Assembly: GCA_014871385.1 (NCBI GenBank)
Contig: CM026426.1
Location: 89,434,250-89,498,249 of the forward strand
Length of the DNA: 64,000 nt
From: Ceratodon purpureus
Lineage: Eukaryota; Streptophyta; Bryopsida; Pseudoditrichales; Ditrichaceae
Reading direction: 5' to 3'
The stretch's first letter is position 1; every line of letters starts with the position of its first letter. Below the pieces are notes generated by a model that made no database searches, had not been told where the DNA came from, and saw only the letters and a list, made by a program, of their open reading frames with translations. The position numbers were made by a program, and so were the translations under genes. Shown here piece by piece: positions 1 to 10,666 of this stretch.

Positions 1-959
1 GTTCTTCCCGCCAAATGTATTTGATCCAGTAATTCCCGCCTGATACTACATTGTCAAAGCATTTCCTTGTTTTGTCGTTCCTTCATGAAAGTCGAAATAG
101 GATTCTGAGGAGGTGCTGGATTTAAGTAGAAAAGCGAGGAGAACAATTATGAACCACTATTCTTTCACTGCTCATATCTAACTCTTTCCAAAAACAGCCG
201 TATTTGTTGAAATAGTTATTGCTATGATCATGCCCATGCCGCAGCCTTCAAAACTCGTGTCAACTTTCTATTAGCTGAGATGAAAAATACGACTAGCATT
301 CTTATCATTCCATCTCCTGAATGGTCCATAGCGAATGTTGTTGTAAAGTGTTCTATTTCCTGCCGGGACTAATGGTGGATGGATTTCCCGCTCAATTTTG
401 AGAGCCGTTTTAGGATCCTTTCGAATCGGGATATAAGAACTTGAGTCTTCATTGTCAGGTCTTTTTTTCTTGTTCCTTCAGAGAGTGTAGGTGTATTGCG
501 ATGCTTAGAGATTTTAGGGTTTCACCTTCTTATGTCTTTGATAGAGGTATGCGGCCTCGGTGGATTCTTAGTTCCATACTGAATTTTTGATGCTTCTGAG
601 TTTGCATTCTAAGCTGGAAGAAACCTCTACGTACCGTATACTGTGAAGCTGTGCGTGGAGTCAGTCAGATAAAGCAAGTACTTTGAAAGAATCGACAACA
701 AATTGACTGGTGAGTATTTGTCATCATTTCTCTTATATGAATTCTTGATTTGTTACATTAGCGTGATTATGAACATTGTCGTGTTCATTTCGCGCCTATT
801 TGGATTTGGCAAATCCTTTTAGAATATTTTCTGTTTTGGCAGTTGCGTGGAATGACTCGTAGGTCCAGATGCTGGGACGAGGAAAATCGAAGAGTGCCCA
901 TGCGATTCCTCCTAATTTTCCGGTCCACTAATTACGGAACTTATATTACGTCGATTAAT
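1..959. other. gene-free left edge
   Basis: No open frame of useful length and no recognisable protein were seen on either strand. The sequence is AT-rich and not internally repetitive. A possible splice donor (GGTGAGTATT) near 711 could end a non-coding leader exon of the transposase-like gene that starts at 1878, but nothing else supports this. Confidence 0.5.
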
Positions 960-1700
960 CTAATTTAGCTCACAGTGAGCTAAATTGGTTCACCTCACAA
1001 TTAGCCATAATAGTATAGTCCAGAACGTGCTCAATAGGTTTAGCTCAGAGCGACCTAAATCAGTTTAGCTCACAATGAGCTAAGTAGATTTTACCTCACA
1101 ATAAGTTAAATTGGTTTAGCTCACAATACGCAAAATCGGTTTAGCTCACAATGAGCTAAATTGGTTTAGCTCACATTGAGCTAAATTGGTTTAGCTCACA
1201 TTGAGCTAAATTGGTTTAGCTTATAATGAGCTAAATTGGTTTAGCTCATAGTGAGCTAAATTAGTTTAGCTCACAATGAGCTAAATTTGTTTCTCTCAGA
1301 ATGAGCTAAATTGGTTTAGCTCACAATGAGCTAAGATGGTTAGTTCACTGAGAGCTTAAAATGTAATTATCATTTTGTGTTTGACGGTCCTGAAATAGTG
1401 CAGGATAAGATAATGCAGTCACGGTCACGGTTAGCTAAACCTGTATGGCTCTTTGCGTTGTAGAATATTTTGCTTCATATCTTTGAAATGGTAGAGGTCA
1501 CTATGACAATAACCAGAATCGCACATTCTGAGCTAAATAGGTTTAGCTCATACTGAGCTAAATAGGTTTAGCTCATACTGAGCTAAATAGGTTTAGCTCA
1601 TACTGAGCTAAATAGGTTTAGCTCATACTGAGCTAAATAGGTTTAGCTCATACTGAGCTAAATAGGTTTAGCTCAGAATAATCTAACTCGGTTTAGCCCA
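960..1700. repeat. left palindromic repeat array of the DUF7869 element
   Basis: Degenerate tandem copies of TTTAGCT-N7-AGCTAAA, each a near-perfect 21-bp palindrome, are joined by short linkers at a period of about 25 bp. The first block (about 966-1345) has about a dozen diverged copies with spacers such as CACAATG and CACATTG. A roughly 180-bp unique stretch follows, then a homogeneous block. The same palindrome occurs in the array downstream of the transposase-like gene, so I infer that the two arrays are subterminal transposase-binding regions of one element. The array ends about 180 bp before the first start codon. Confidence 0.8.
1527..1680. repeat. six exact 25-bp palindromic units
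   Basis: This is a homogenised part of the left array. The unit TGAGCTAAAT-AGG-TTTAGCTCA-TAC repeats six times without change at exactly 25 bp. Every unit can fold on itself or on its neighbour, so the block could extrude cruciforms. The exact copies suggest recent amplification by slippage or unequal exchange compared with the older, diverged block upstream. Confidence 0.85.
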
Positions 1701-1877
1701 ATGGAACTTATTCTACTTAGCTGATTGTGACCTAAAATGGTTTCTCACTGTTAGAGAAATTGGTATTGTTTATTTTCTTTAATTCTGAAGATTTTTGTTA
1801 TCACTAAATTCTCTTATTATATGTAATGTGAATTTTCTGTTTTGGGTTTGCTCTCAAAGTGATTCTAAGACAACAAT

Positions 1878-4697
1878 ATGGAGAACTTCTCTGAAGTGGA
1901 AGATCTTCTGTTTCCTCAGCAGCCTACTCTGCCAGACGACGTGGTTCATTGCGATGGTATGTCTAGATCGTCTTGGATTACTAAGTGTGTTACTCTTGTG
2001 AACGAGTATGGCTCCATTGTTGCAAAGGGCATCTGTTACAGCGTCGACTCCGACCTTGTGATTGGAAGTGATGGAACAACTCTCGGTAATGATCAAGTGG
2101 CCGTGCAGATCGCAGAGTCCATATGTGAAGATGACGTTCCATCCAAATGGATGTTTTCACTCCGAACATGGCATATATGAAACGTTTTTGTGAATGTAGC
2201 GTCATTGTATGACCACGACGAAGTCGCAAAATATAATGCTGCCATAGCTTTGTCGAGGGGGAGGAAGCGCGTGGGAGTGCGACCATACGAGAGTTCAAGA
2301 GTACCGCGCCTCCCTGCAAGTACGCCTAAAGCAGAAGAAAAATTATCCTCAAGGTCTATTTCCGCAGTTTCTAGCGAGAACTGTTGTAGGATAAATTGTG
2401 TTCAATTTTATCCCCGTGAAAAAATTGAAGCCCTTAGAAATCAGTTCTGAAGAGATGGGACTGTTTATTTTAAAAAACATACCTAGCTAGATGTGCATCG
2501 GCAAATGCACGTTGACCCAGCTGGAAATCGAGTCGTCACATTAGTAGGACTTGAAGTATGTCCTGTTGCATGGTACAAAATTCTAGGAGTATCACGGACT
2601 AGCTTCTTCCGTCACCAAGGCCTGGCTGATCAAGGTGTTAGAGCAGATAATCATGGGAATTTGGGTAGTAAGAAGCCACGTACGTACACCATTCAAGCGA
2701 AAGCAACATTCGGTTGCATGCTGGATAGTATTGCAGATCAGATGCCTCATAGATCGAAGACCTTGGATAACGGTGAGAAGGTAGTATCGATGGCGTTACC
2801 TCCGTCCTGGAAATGGAAGGATTCATTATCTCAAGTCAATATAGTGAACGGGCAGCTGGGTTTGAAGAAAGTGTCAGTCTCCGGGATCAACAATATTAGG
2901 AGGCGTTCATTTCCAGAGTTCTCTGTGAAGAAACCTGGAGATAATTTTGCTCGGTGCGACACGTGTGACAGATTGAAATCCTTGAGAGCTGCTAGCACAA
3001 AAGGTTCTAGAGCAGAAGATCTGTGGAAGATGAAGCTTACAGAGCACCTTGCCGCTCAACGGGCGCATCAGGAGTTATACTACGCGAATCGATATAGCTC
3101 TCTAACTGAGCCTGACAATGTTGTTACCGTGATTCACAATAAAATGGACCATTCGAAGACAGCATCGCTTGCATACTCGCACAAGAACAAGGCAACAGAT
3201 TCCTATTTCAAGTTGCCATTGCAAGTCACGAGCATGATAGCTCATGGACACGGAGATCAACGCTACGCGCATTATGGACTTGATATTTTTCCTAGTGACT
3301 CCAACCACACCGTAGGAAGTATTGCGAGACTTTTACGTGATATTGAGTCAGTACCAAAAACATATTCACGGGAATTGTTTCCGGGTGGTCGTCTAGCATC
3401 TCTTTTTGAGGCAGTTTTGAGTGAAGGCGATATATGTACCACGTCACTTCCTCCTATTCCTAGAAATATGATTACACCAAAACCACTCCCTCCAATTCTA
3501 AATGTCCAACTGGACAATGCGTGCTCAGATAACAAGAACAGATACATGCTCTATTATTTTTCACTTCTTGTAGCTAGAGGTATCTTTCGGGAAGTGTATG
3601 TGAACTTTATGCTAGTTGGTCATACTCATGATGATATTGATGCCCTCTTTGGGCGATGGAGTATGAAGCTTAGGAAAAATGACTACCCCACAATACCTTT
3701 GCTTATGAAATCGTTCATGGATGCTGAATCTGAGCCTGTTATTCCACATTTTATCAAGGAAGTGCCAGATTTTAATGGCTTTATAGATGGTCATATTGCT
3801 TCTAGAGATGAAGCTTTAGAAGGGCATACCAATGCCCAACAATTTAAATTCTATAAGCATGCAAACGGATGGCCAATGATGCAATATAAACTTGTTTGCA
3901 CAGATAGCGAGTGGCTTCCAAAAGAGAATGGTGGCATCAAGTTGTGGACTGAGTTAAGTGACGGCAGGCCGAACTTGCCTTCAGGGTCTCCAAATGCTTT
4001 ACCATCGCAAAGCATGAAGAATAAAGAGGAAATCATTAGGGGTATTGGAGGATTCATCAACCATTGGGATACTATGGCAAATGAAGATTTGTCGGGCGAG
4101 TATCGAAGAAGGAATGAAGGCATATCACGATATTGGAAGGGGGTGCATCAAGCCCTCTCTGATGATATCATTTTGCCTTCAGTTTTAAGGGATGGATTCT
4201 GGCCACGATCTCGGTTCTCTGCAGCTCCGGAGGACGAATACCTTGATGATGGGACGATGCGGGATGCGTTTGCTAGAGACGAGCCATTCATTGGGCAGCA
4301 TCGTAATCGGCCAAATCCTTCGTTCCGCGTGGCTCGGGATGTAAACAAGGGATATTTTCTCATTGTACGGCGTGCTGATGACGATTCACGGCCGTTTTGG
4401 GTAGCAAGGGCTATGCCAAATCCATTTGATGACCCTGTTAATCATCCAAATTGTATTAAAGTCCAATACTGGAAACTGTTGTCTTCCAATGAAGATGTCC
4501 TTGAATGCTATGTTGGGTGGAATTCTGGAAGATCCCTGCAATGGGAAGCTGATGAAGAGCACACGCGAGAGTGGATAGATACAGATTCTCTTATGACTAG
4601 TTGGAAATCAAAGATAAAGTCCGGAACTGTCGATCCGAAAGTTCGTATTCCACTGATCCAAAGAAACGTTATCACTTCTACTCTGGTCAGGTTTTAG
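1878..4697 (+). pseudogene. DUF7869-type transposase-like protein with N-terminal stops
   Basis: One reading frame runs from ATG 1878 to TAG 4697, broken only by TGA 2178-2180, TGA 2448-2450 and TAG 2484-2486. After the last stop, about 737 codons are open. The order matches DUF7869-family proteins: a Cys-containing N-terminal segment (CCRINCVQFYPREKIEALR), LDVHRQMHVDP, VCPVAWYKILGVS, then an RNase H-like core with MDHSKTA (Asp at 3147), QLDNACSDNKN (Asp at 3513) and GHTHDDIDALFG (Asp at 3630-3641). A C-terminal segment (PFWVARAMP...VQYWK) recalls the C-terminus of the 45-50 kb transposase. The codons between the stops still align with the family, so the stops look like point mutations rather than intron boundaries. 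Candidate mini-introns there would shift the frame. The DDD-nuclease role is inferred. Confidence 0.8.
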
Positions 4698-4709
4698 TGA
4701 GTTCAATGT

Positions 4710-5400
4710 GTCCATGATTTAGCTTGATGTGAGCTAAATACTTAATATTGACAAGTTAGTCATGTGTGAGGATAAATAGAGATTGTTGTCAGTATTATTG
4801 TGAGGTTTAATAAAGTTAAATGTGCCATCGTTTAGCTTAGATGGTGTATTAGTATCGACAAGTGAGCATGTGTGGATAGGTAGATACTACAGCTAGTACT
4901 ACTGTGATGTTTTAGAGAATTTAATGTGTCCATCATTTTGGCTTGATGTGAGCTAAATATCTAGATAGTGTATTACTAACGACGAGTTAACATTCGAGGA
5001 TAGGTAGATACAGCTGCCACTACTATTGTGATGTTTTATATAGTTTATAGTGCTGTCATTTGGCTTAATGTGAGCTAAATACTTAGATGGTGTATTAGTA
5101 TTGACAAGTTACCATGTGAGGATAGTTAGATACTGCTGTCACTACTGTTGTGATGTTTTTTAGAGTTTAATGTGTCCATATATTTGGCTTGATGTGAGCT
5201 AAATACTTAGATTGCCTTAACCGTAGCAACAAGTTAGCATATGAGGATAGGGAGATACTGCTACCACTACAATTGTGAGGTTTTATAAAATTTAATGTGT
5301 CCATCTATTTGGCTTGATGTGAGCTAAATACTTAGATAGTGTATCAGTACCGTCAGAGTTTTGTGTTCTGTGAGGATAGATAGATAGTGCTGCGGCATTT
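4710..5400. repeat. right repeat array of the DUF7869 element
   Basis: About six tandem copies of a roughly 110-120 bp unit start directly after the transposase-like stop codon. Each carries TTTRGCTTGATGTGAGCTAAAT, that is TTTAGCT or TTTGGCT, a 7-nt spacer and AGCTAAA, followed by CTTAGATRGTGTATTAGTA and GAGGATAGNTAGATACTGCT. The palindrome and its 7-nt spacing are the same as in the left array, although the linkers are longer. I read this as the matching right subterminal array. Outer terminal inverted repeats and a target-site duplication were not found. Confidence 0.75.
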
Positions 5401-6009
5401 ATAGTTTAGTAGGATAAAATTCCTCATGGTGTGATCATCACGCATACCAGAATATGGTGTATTGAAGTAAAATTACTTTTGTGTACTTTGTTCCCTCCAC
5501 GCGTTCAAGTTTGGAAAGATTGTTATTGAATAAAATTTCTGGCAAATTATCACTCACTTGAATTTTACAAATGTATTCTTCGAAATTTGGAATGGCGTTT
5601 GTCTTTTATAAGTCTCCATTGCCTTTGTCAAAAAATTACTTTGCACATATACTTTGCTCATATCAGTCTATTCAACAATAACATAATTTGAGGAATATTT
5701 GAGGTAGTAATTACACTGACTTGGTTCACTGTCAACTAAACCATGGACCTTCATAGATAATCACATGTATGATAATCATCAATATATGGGACTTCGTAAT
5801 TCAGTGACCAAATAAGTGTTGATGTTCAATTACATGTTGGGCAATAATTGCTCATTCCATCAAATTTCTATACATATTTAGTCCCAATATAAGGAAAGTC
5901 CCATTATAATTGACACAATTATTGGTCTAAATTTAGTACGAAACTAATTTGTGACTAGCAAAAGTCCCAAATTAATGAATATGGTGTTTAACCTTGCTAA
6001 TGCAACTTT
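5401..6009. other. AT-rich spacer between element array and inverted repeat A
   Basis: No coding signal was seen. It is AT-rich with several near-repeats of ATAATCAT- and AATTAC-type words. The true right end of the DUF7869 element probably lies here, but I could not find a terminal inverted repeat matching the left side. Confidence 0.4.
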
Positions 6010-6266
6010 CACTTGGCGGATACCCCAATTACGCCCCTGCTCATGAATAGGTAAATAATTTCTATTTTCTCACATACTTCTTCTACGGTCAGCACATCAT
6101 ACACCACAAACTTGTATACAAGTGCATCTGTCAGAAGCTTCTTTGATTGACGAGGGCTTGAATTGCCAAGGGACTGAGTGATGGCTTTCAGGGCAACGCC
6201 GTGCCGCAACATTCTGAAGACGTAATCAACAAAGTCCTCTTCAACAAGTTGCACAACATCTGCCAT
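6009..6266 (-). pseudogene. isolated N-terminal exon of the integrase element gene (copy A)
   Basis: An 85-codon open stretch begins MADVVQLVEEDFVDYVFRML and continues through QSLGNSSPRQSKKLLTDALV. It is preceded on the minus strand by an acceptor-like TTTTCAG. It corresponds to the exon at 61914-62545 in copy B, where it lies upstream of the DDE integrase exons. In copy A the exon is uninterrupted (no MITE), but the downstream catalytic exons are absent, so it cannot make an integrase. The segment resembles the helical region that precedes integrase cores. Its function is not known. Confidence 0.6.
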
Positions 6267-6287
6267 CTGAAAACCAATATTGCCACA

Positions 6288-6620
6288 TTCAAGAAATTCA
6301 TTTCAAATCAGACATAAAAATACAGACATTACAAATCAGATGGTGCAAAATCATTTGTTACAAATCAAACATAAAAATACAGACATTACAAATAAGACAT
6401 TACAAATCAGATGGTGCAAAATCATTTGTTACAAATCAATCATAAAAATACAGACATTACAAATCAGACATTACAAATCAGACAGAAAATTCCAGACAAT
6501 ACAAGACAGATGGTGCAAAAGCAGACATTACTAATCTGACATAAAAATATAGACATTACAAATCTGACAGAAAATTCCAGACAATACAAGACAGATGGTG
6601 CAAAATCAGACATTACAAAT
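6288..6620. repeat. minisatellite in repeat A
   Basis: Tandem, imperfect units of the type ACATTACAAATCAGACAT-AAAAATACAG alternate with GATGGTGCAAAATCATTTGTTACAAATC. The same array in copy B (61500-61880) is 57 bp longer, so unit number changed after the duplication. The open frames running through it on the plus strand are repeat by-products, not genes. Confidence 0.8.
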
Positions 6621-7687
6621 GCTTTAATTGAAAAAGGAAAACAACAAAGACCAAAATAAGGGGTGTGAGGGAAAAAAATTTAAAAAAAAATTTAAAAATA
6701 AAAAAATACCCACACATACTGAACGTAAACCATACTTAACACAAGTAAAACGAATGCGGCAGACTAAAAACATCGAGCTGTGACATATTATGACATTGGC
6801 ATCTCCCAAAAACAAAAGGGGAAAAAAAGAAAAGAAAAGAAAAGTCACAGTTTGCATCACAATCCATACGGACCATACCTGAAGGGCACTAGAAACTTGA
6901 AGGGAGGTTTCTTCGGTTCCCGTCTGAGGGCTTCCAACCTGCAATAGAGATCATGGCTTCCAACAATGAGATATTACCCCACACAAAACGGAAAAGTTTA
7001 AATTACTGTTCAGAACAATGTCGAAATCTGTAGCTATTCTAGACATCATGTGTTACACTCTGCCATATCACTCTCAAACAGACTGCATCTAGAATAGGCA
7101 AACAAGTGCAGTCTTGCTTGTTGCGCTTCCTTTCCGTTACGCCTGGTGCAGAATGAAAGTTCCATCAGATTGCTCTCATTTCCATCAGTGGATCAATTCA
7201 AGTGTAGAGATTACCTACTGGCTGCTATCGTCTCCGACCCTCGCTTATCAGGTTGTAAAACACATACTAAATGACACTCCAGACTAAGCAGTCCTTAACA
7301 ATCGTCCATCCTGAAGTCACCTCATACCTGTTCAATGCTAACTCACCTCATACCTGCTCAGTGCTCACGGAAAATCATAAGTTGCAATCTCAACATCAGT
7401 GCGAAATTTCCACATACACTTAGAACTCATCTAAGTACATGCTTAAACTTCTACTAATCAAAAAACACCTGCATAAACAGGTGTGGAAAAGAACTGAAGT
7501 CCACATCAAACTAAGAGGAAAAGTGATGCAGGCAGCAAAGATGTGACCTGGGCAAACTGTGCCTTCAAGGTTTAAAAAATGAAAAGAACTACCACCGCTA
7601 CTTGATGAAGGCGATAGAAATTTTATAATATATACAGCACAAACTCAGTGAGATACTGAGAATATCTGGTACGATTACAACTATTTT

Positions 7688-8020
7688 TCAGATCTTTTTG
7701 GCTTGGTGGCTCCTACTTAATCTGGTTGTAGTCATGTAGTACATCTGAGTGGTAATGAAGTACAATTGAGTTGGCTCCCAGATGTGCTGACGGGTTGTAC
7801 GCTCCCAGACAGAGTCCTTTCGTCCCAAATCTTCAACAATTTTAGCCTGTCCATGAGCCTCATGAACTGTGATCCTTTTAAGAGTACTTTCCCACAACAC
7901 TATCTGACTTCCATCATGCTCTTCTCTTGCATGGCAATCTCCTCCTGTGCCCGGATGTAAATGCAGCCAGTTTTCTGTTGCATGTCTTGGAAAACGGGGT
8001 TTACTATGAAACGCCATCAC
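7688..8020 (-). CDS. 110-codon open frame in repeat A, unknown
   Basis: This open frame begins MMAFHSKPRFPRHATENWLH and is identical to 60101-60433 in copy B. A GC-rich stretch precedes it. A diverged copy of that stretch also occurs near 62880-62935, inside the integrase gene region, so this is probably untranslated or intronic element DNA, or a small accessory reading frame. No domain was recognised. It is listed because it is preserved without change in both copies, but recent duplication alone explains that. Confidence 0.25.
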   Translation of the reverse strand: MMAFHSKPRFPRHATENWLHLHPGTGGDCHAREEHDGSQIVLWESTLKRITVHEAHGQAKIVEDLGRKDSVWERTTRQHIWEPTQLYFITTQMYYMTTTRLSRSHQAKKI

Positions 8021-8324
8021 AATGACCGTCAGCAGAGCTGCCTTCTAGGGCAGGAGGGACGGCCTCGAGGCCAGGGGAGCTGACGTCAAGGGCGGGGGAA
8101 CTGCCACATGTAAAAGAGTATGAGCTAGTCATAGTTTCGGAGAACGCGGTACGTTAACAATACGCGGTACTGATTTCAAATCAACTGATCTGGCATCACT
8201 AAAGACTAATCATATAGAATATTAACTTATTAAGGGCAAGTATCATCAAATCAAATTTCTACTAGTATCTTTGATAAATTCAATACATCACTAATACATT
8301 TCGTAATGCAAATGTTAGGGTGAT

Positions 8325-9134
8325 TTATGATAATTCTAAAATGTACCCAAAAGTAGCTGGAAATGCTAAATCATCTTCATCTTCAGATTGAACTTCAATA
8401 GGTATCTCACTCATTTCTGATCTTGAATGTCTTCCACTTGGTCTGCTAGGCTTGGAAAGATACATTGTTTGATCTGTGTGGTCAATATTCCTTGATCCAC
8501 ATCCTCTCTTGGATGACACTCCATAATCAAATGTTCCAATTCTTTAAAGAAAATTGGCTTCATTTTCTTGTAGTGGCTCAGTGATCAGATCATCATAGGG
8601 GTCTTGCTCAATCCCTCCCAGTTCTGAGTTTTCACCTAAGTCACCTTCCTTGTTCAGATCATGGGGGTCCTGATCATTATAGGGGTCCATCTCACTTTCA
8701 TTCTTATTAGAGGCACCATCACAATGCTCCAAGCTCCTTGACGGAAGGACAGATTCAGTACCTTGATAGATTGAACATCTGTAATGTGAAATCATAGAAG
8801 GAGGCAATTTGGTGCAGATGCAACTTGGAAGATAAAATATGACTGTGCTTGGATGAACTGTGCCTAAAGCACAGTTTCTGTTTAAGGCAATTTTTTTTTT
8901 TTCAATTTATAATTTCTTATCACCAACTCCACTTTCACTCTTTGCTCTTTGAAGGAATAACCCACTTGTATCAACAGACCCTCTGTATTCTTCTAAGTCA
9001 TTGAAGGCTTCTGCAACTCTTGATTCCACACTACCTTGGATTAACGGATCTGGGTACTGTGTTCCTGCCCATCTTGCACTTTTTGGAATCTTAGTGACGG
9101 GGGGAAGCATGGTAAAGTGGACCACAAAGTGCAA
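8325..9134 (-). pseudogene. minus-strand gene remnant, unrecognised
   Basis: Three minus-strand open stretches (9134-8907, 8807-8544, 8519-8325) have protein-like composition. The first includes PKSARWAGTQYPDPLIQGS and an acidic end. The second is Asp/Glu/Asn-rich (PYNDQDPHDLNKEGDLGEN). The third is in the same frame as the second, separated only by a TAA and a few codons, and reads SEIPIEVQSEDEDDLAFPA. This looks like the tail of an acidic, probably disordered protein broken by a nonsense mutation. I do not recognise the family. The block abuts the end of repeat A, so the insertion may have cut the gene. Confidence 0.35.
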
Positions 9135-9960
9135 TTTGTGACCAAATTGTAGTGAAAGAAAAGTGCCATGTTTGGGGACTTTGGGAACGTGGAGGCAGTT
9201 GAACTACCGCATGAAGGGGAAGGGAACGCTGTGACACTTGTTCAGAGGTTTTGGGGTCGACACAGAAGTCGAGCGAGGCCTCTTCATTGCGACAATTCCC
9301 GGGAAGGGCCGCTGTGAATGCTCCGCAGCCGTTTCTCCACAATCCTTTGCAACGCTGTTTTCGAGGGACACGAAGTGAGATTGCAGGTGCGCTGCCACTC
9401 GCATTTGATGCTGAGTCTATGTTTGAGGATTATGGTGTAGGGTGGAAGTGCTTACAATGGATTTCGCAGTGTCCAAATCACTTCACTTTCGAAACACTTC
9501 ACTGTCGAGAATTGAAGAGGGGCACCGTCAGGGTTGAGTCGGGAGAGGAGAGGGCAGCGCCGTCCGCTGTTACGCTGAATTCGTTGTTTTGATTTTTGGG
9601 TTTCACGTGTGCTGCTTTTGAGAATTTGCTGTGTGTCTACCTGTTTCTGAAACTCACGGACGTGGGGGGGTACGCGGGAGATGCTGCACATGCTGCTGGG
9701 CTGCTGCATTATTGTCGAACCCTGGGTTTAGGGTTTCAGGGTCACATTGCATTTGCGTCTCCTCACAAATCAGCATCGACACAGAGGTTTTGTTGTCTGG
9801 AGGGTTCTGGTGGAGACCGGGCAGATTTGGGGTGGATATTGGAAAGGGTCCGAGTCGGAGGTAGTGGGATTAGGGTTCCATAGTTAGCAAAGCAATTCAA
9901 GGTCCGTTAAAATTCACCGTGAAAACTAAGTTGTTTGCAAGAGGGTAGCGCGCAGCCAAG
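9135..9960. other. intergenic, GC-richer, no gene recognised
   Basis: Several overlapping open frames occur on both strands, but none has convincing protein composition. The stretch is richer in G and C than its surroundings. It probably includes the promoter and leader of the gene starting at 9965. Confidence 0.35.
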
Positions 9961-9964
9961 CCTG

Positions 9965-10666
9965 ATGGCATCAGAGATATGTGACCAGGTTTCTCCACTG
10001 CCGAAGGTGGAGGTCGTGCCGAAGGTGGAGGTCCTGCCGAAGGTGGAGGTCGAGCTGAACAGGAAGGGTGTGGAACGCATAAAGTTTGCCAAGGCATTGC
10101 ATGATCGTAGCAAGTGGACTGTGCAGGACTTCGCGGAGCGGCTAAACTTGGAAGACGCCGGAATTTGCGGGAAGACGGAGTGCGGTGTCAGGCACATCAC
10201 CGACGCACATCTGATTCGCGTCTTTCCGAACAAGGGAGGGAGTGGTTTGCGAATTGTGCCGAATGATCAATTGTCAGAGGAGGAGTGTGCCAAGGTTTAT
10301 AGTCTGTATCTGGTGGTGTATAATCACCCTCCTCCTAACAAGGAGTACGCGAGGTACTTTCTGAGGAGCTGGTTGGCGGAGAGAGAGGGGAAGGCGAAGA
10401 TTAATTGGGCCAGATTCGCCTTCGATATCTGCCGCAAACAATATGCATCGTGGGAGAGGGATGGGAGGGTGGAGGAAGCGTGTCGGCTGAAATGGGACGA
10501 GCTGCGAGGTCTGGAGACTGCGGGGGAGGGGACTTCATTCGGCCAACGTCGGCAATTCGGAGCAGCCTGTGATGCTGTGCGATTCTCGCAAGAACAAACG
10601 TCTGGAGTGCTTGAGCTGTTGAAGGTCGCCGAGGCTGACAATAACGCCATTGCACCAAAAATGTGA
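9965..10666 (+). CDS. uncharacterised 233-aa protein
   Basis: Open from ATG 9965 to TGA 10664-10666. The open frame continues upstream without another ATG, so 9965 is the chosen start. Residues 14-35 hold three PKVEV(V/L) repeats encoded by 15-bp DNA repeats. The middle is basic and helical. Near residues 155-170 comes KINWARFAFDICRKQYASW. The phrase (V/I)(D/N)WA.FA..IC also occurs, after a similar Ala-Glu-basic lead, in the complete gene at 34468-36328, so the two may be distant members of one family. A GTGAGC donor directly at the stop suggests a further exon may exist. No known domain was recognised. Confidence 0.5.
   Translation: MASEICDQVSPLPKVEVVPKVEVLPKVEVELNRKGVERIKFAKALHDRSKWTVQDFAERLNLEDAGICGKTECGVRHITDAHLIRVFPNKGGSGLRIVPNDQLSEEECAKVYSLYLVVYNHPPPNKEYARYFLRSWLAEREGKAKINWARFAFDICRKQYASWERDGRVEEACRLKWDELRGLETAGEGTSFGQRRQFGAACDAVRFSQEQTSGVLELLKVAEADNNAIAPKM

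Larger units (their letters stand above)
6010..8158 (-). repeat. inverted repeat A, copy of 59963-62558
   Basis: The reverse complement of this block reappears at 59963-62558. Paired coordinates sum to 68121 from 6624 to 8158 with no net indel, and two long open frames are identical in both copies. Homology stops abruptly at GTTAACA (8158) and at TCACTTGGCGG (about 6010). Copy A lacks two things present in B: a 57-bp minisatellite expansion and a 387-bp MITE. Length arithmetic agrees (2149 versus 2596 bp). Copy A carries only the 5' part of the integrase gene that is extended in B, so A is the derived, truncated copy. Confidence 0.93.

Noticed and set aside
960-1700. CRISPR-like array of regularly spaced repeats
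   Set aside because: The spacers are also repeated, the units are palindromic and contiguous, and the context is a eukaryotic transposase-like gene.
2444-2490. A mini-intron removing the stops at 2448 and 2484
   Set aside because: Possible GT...AG pairs are 43 or 47 nt and break the frame, while the unspliced codons still align with the family.
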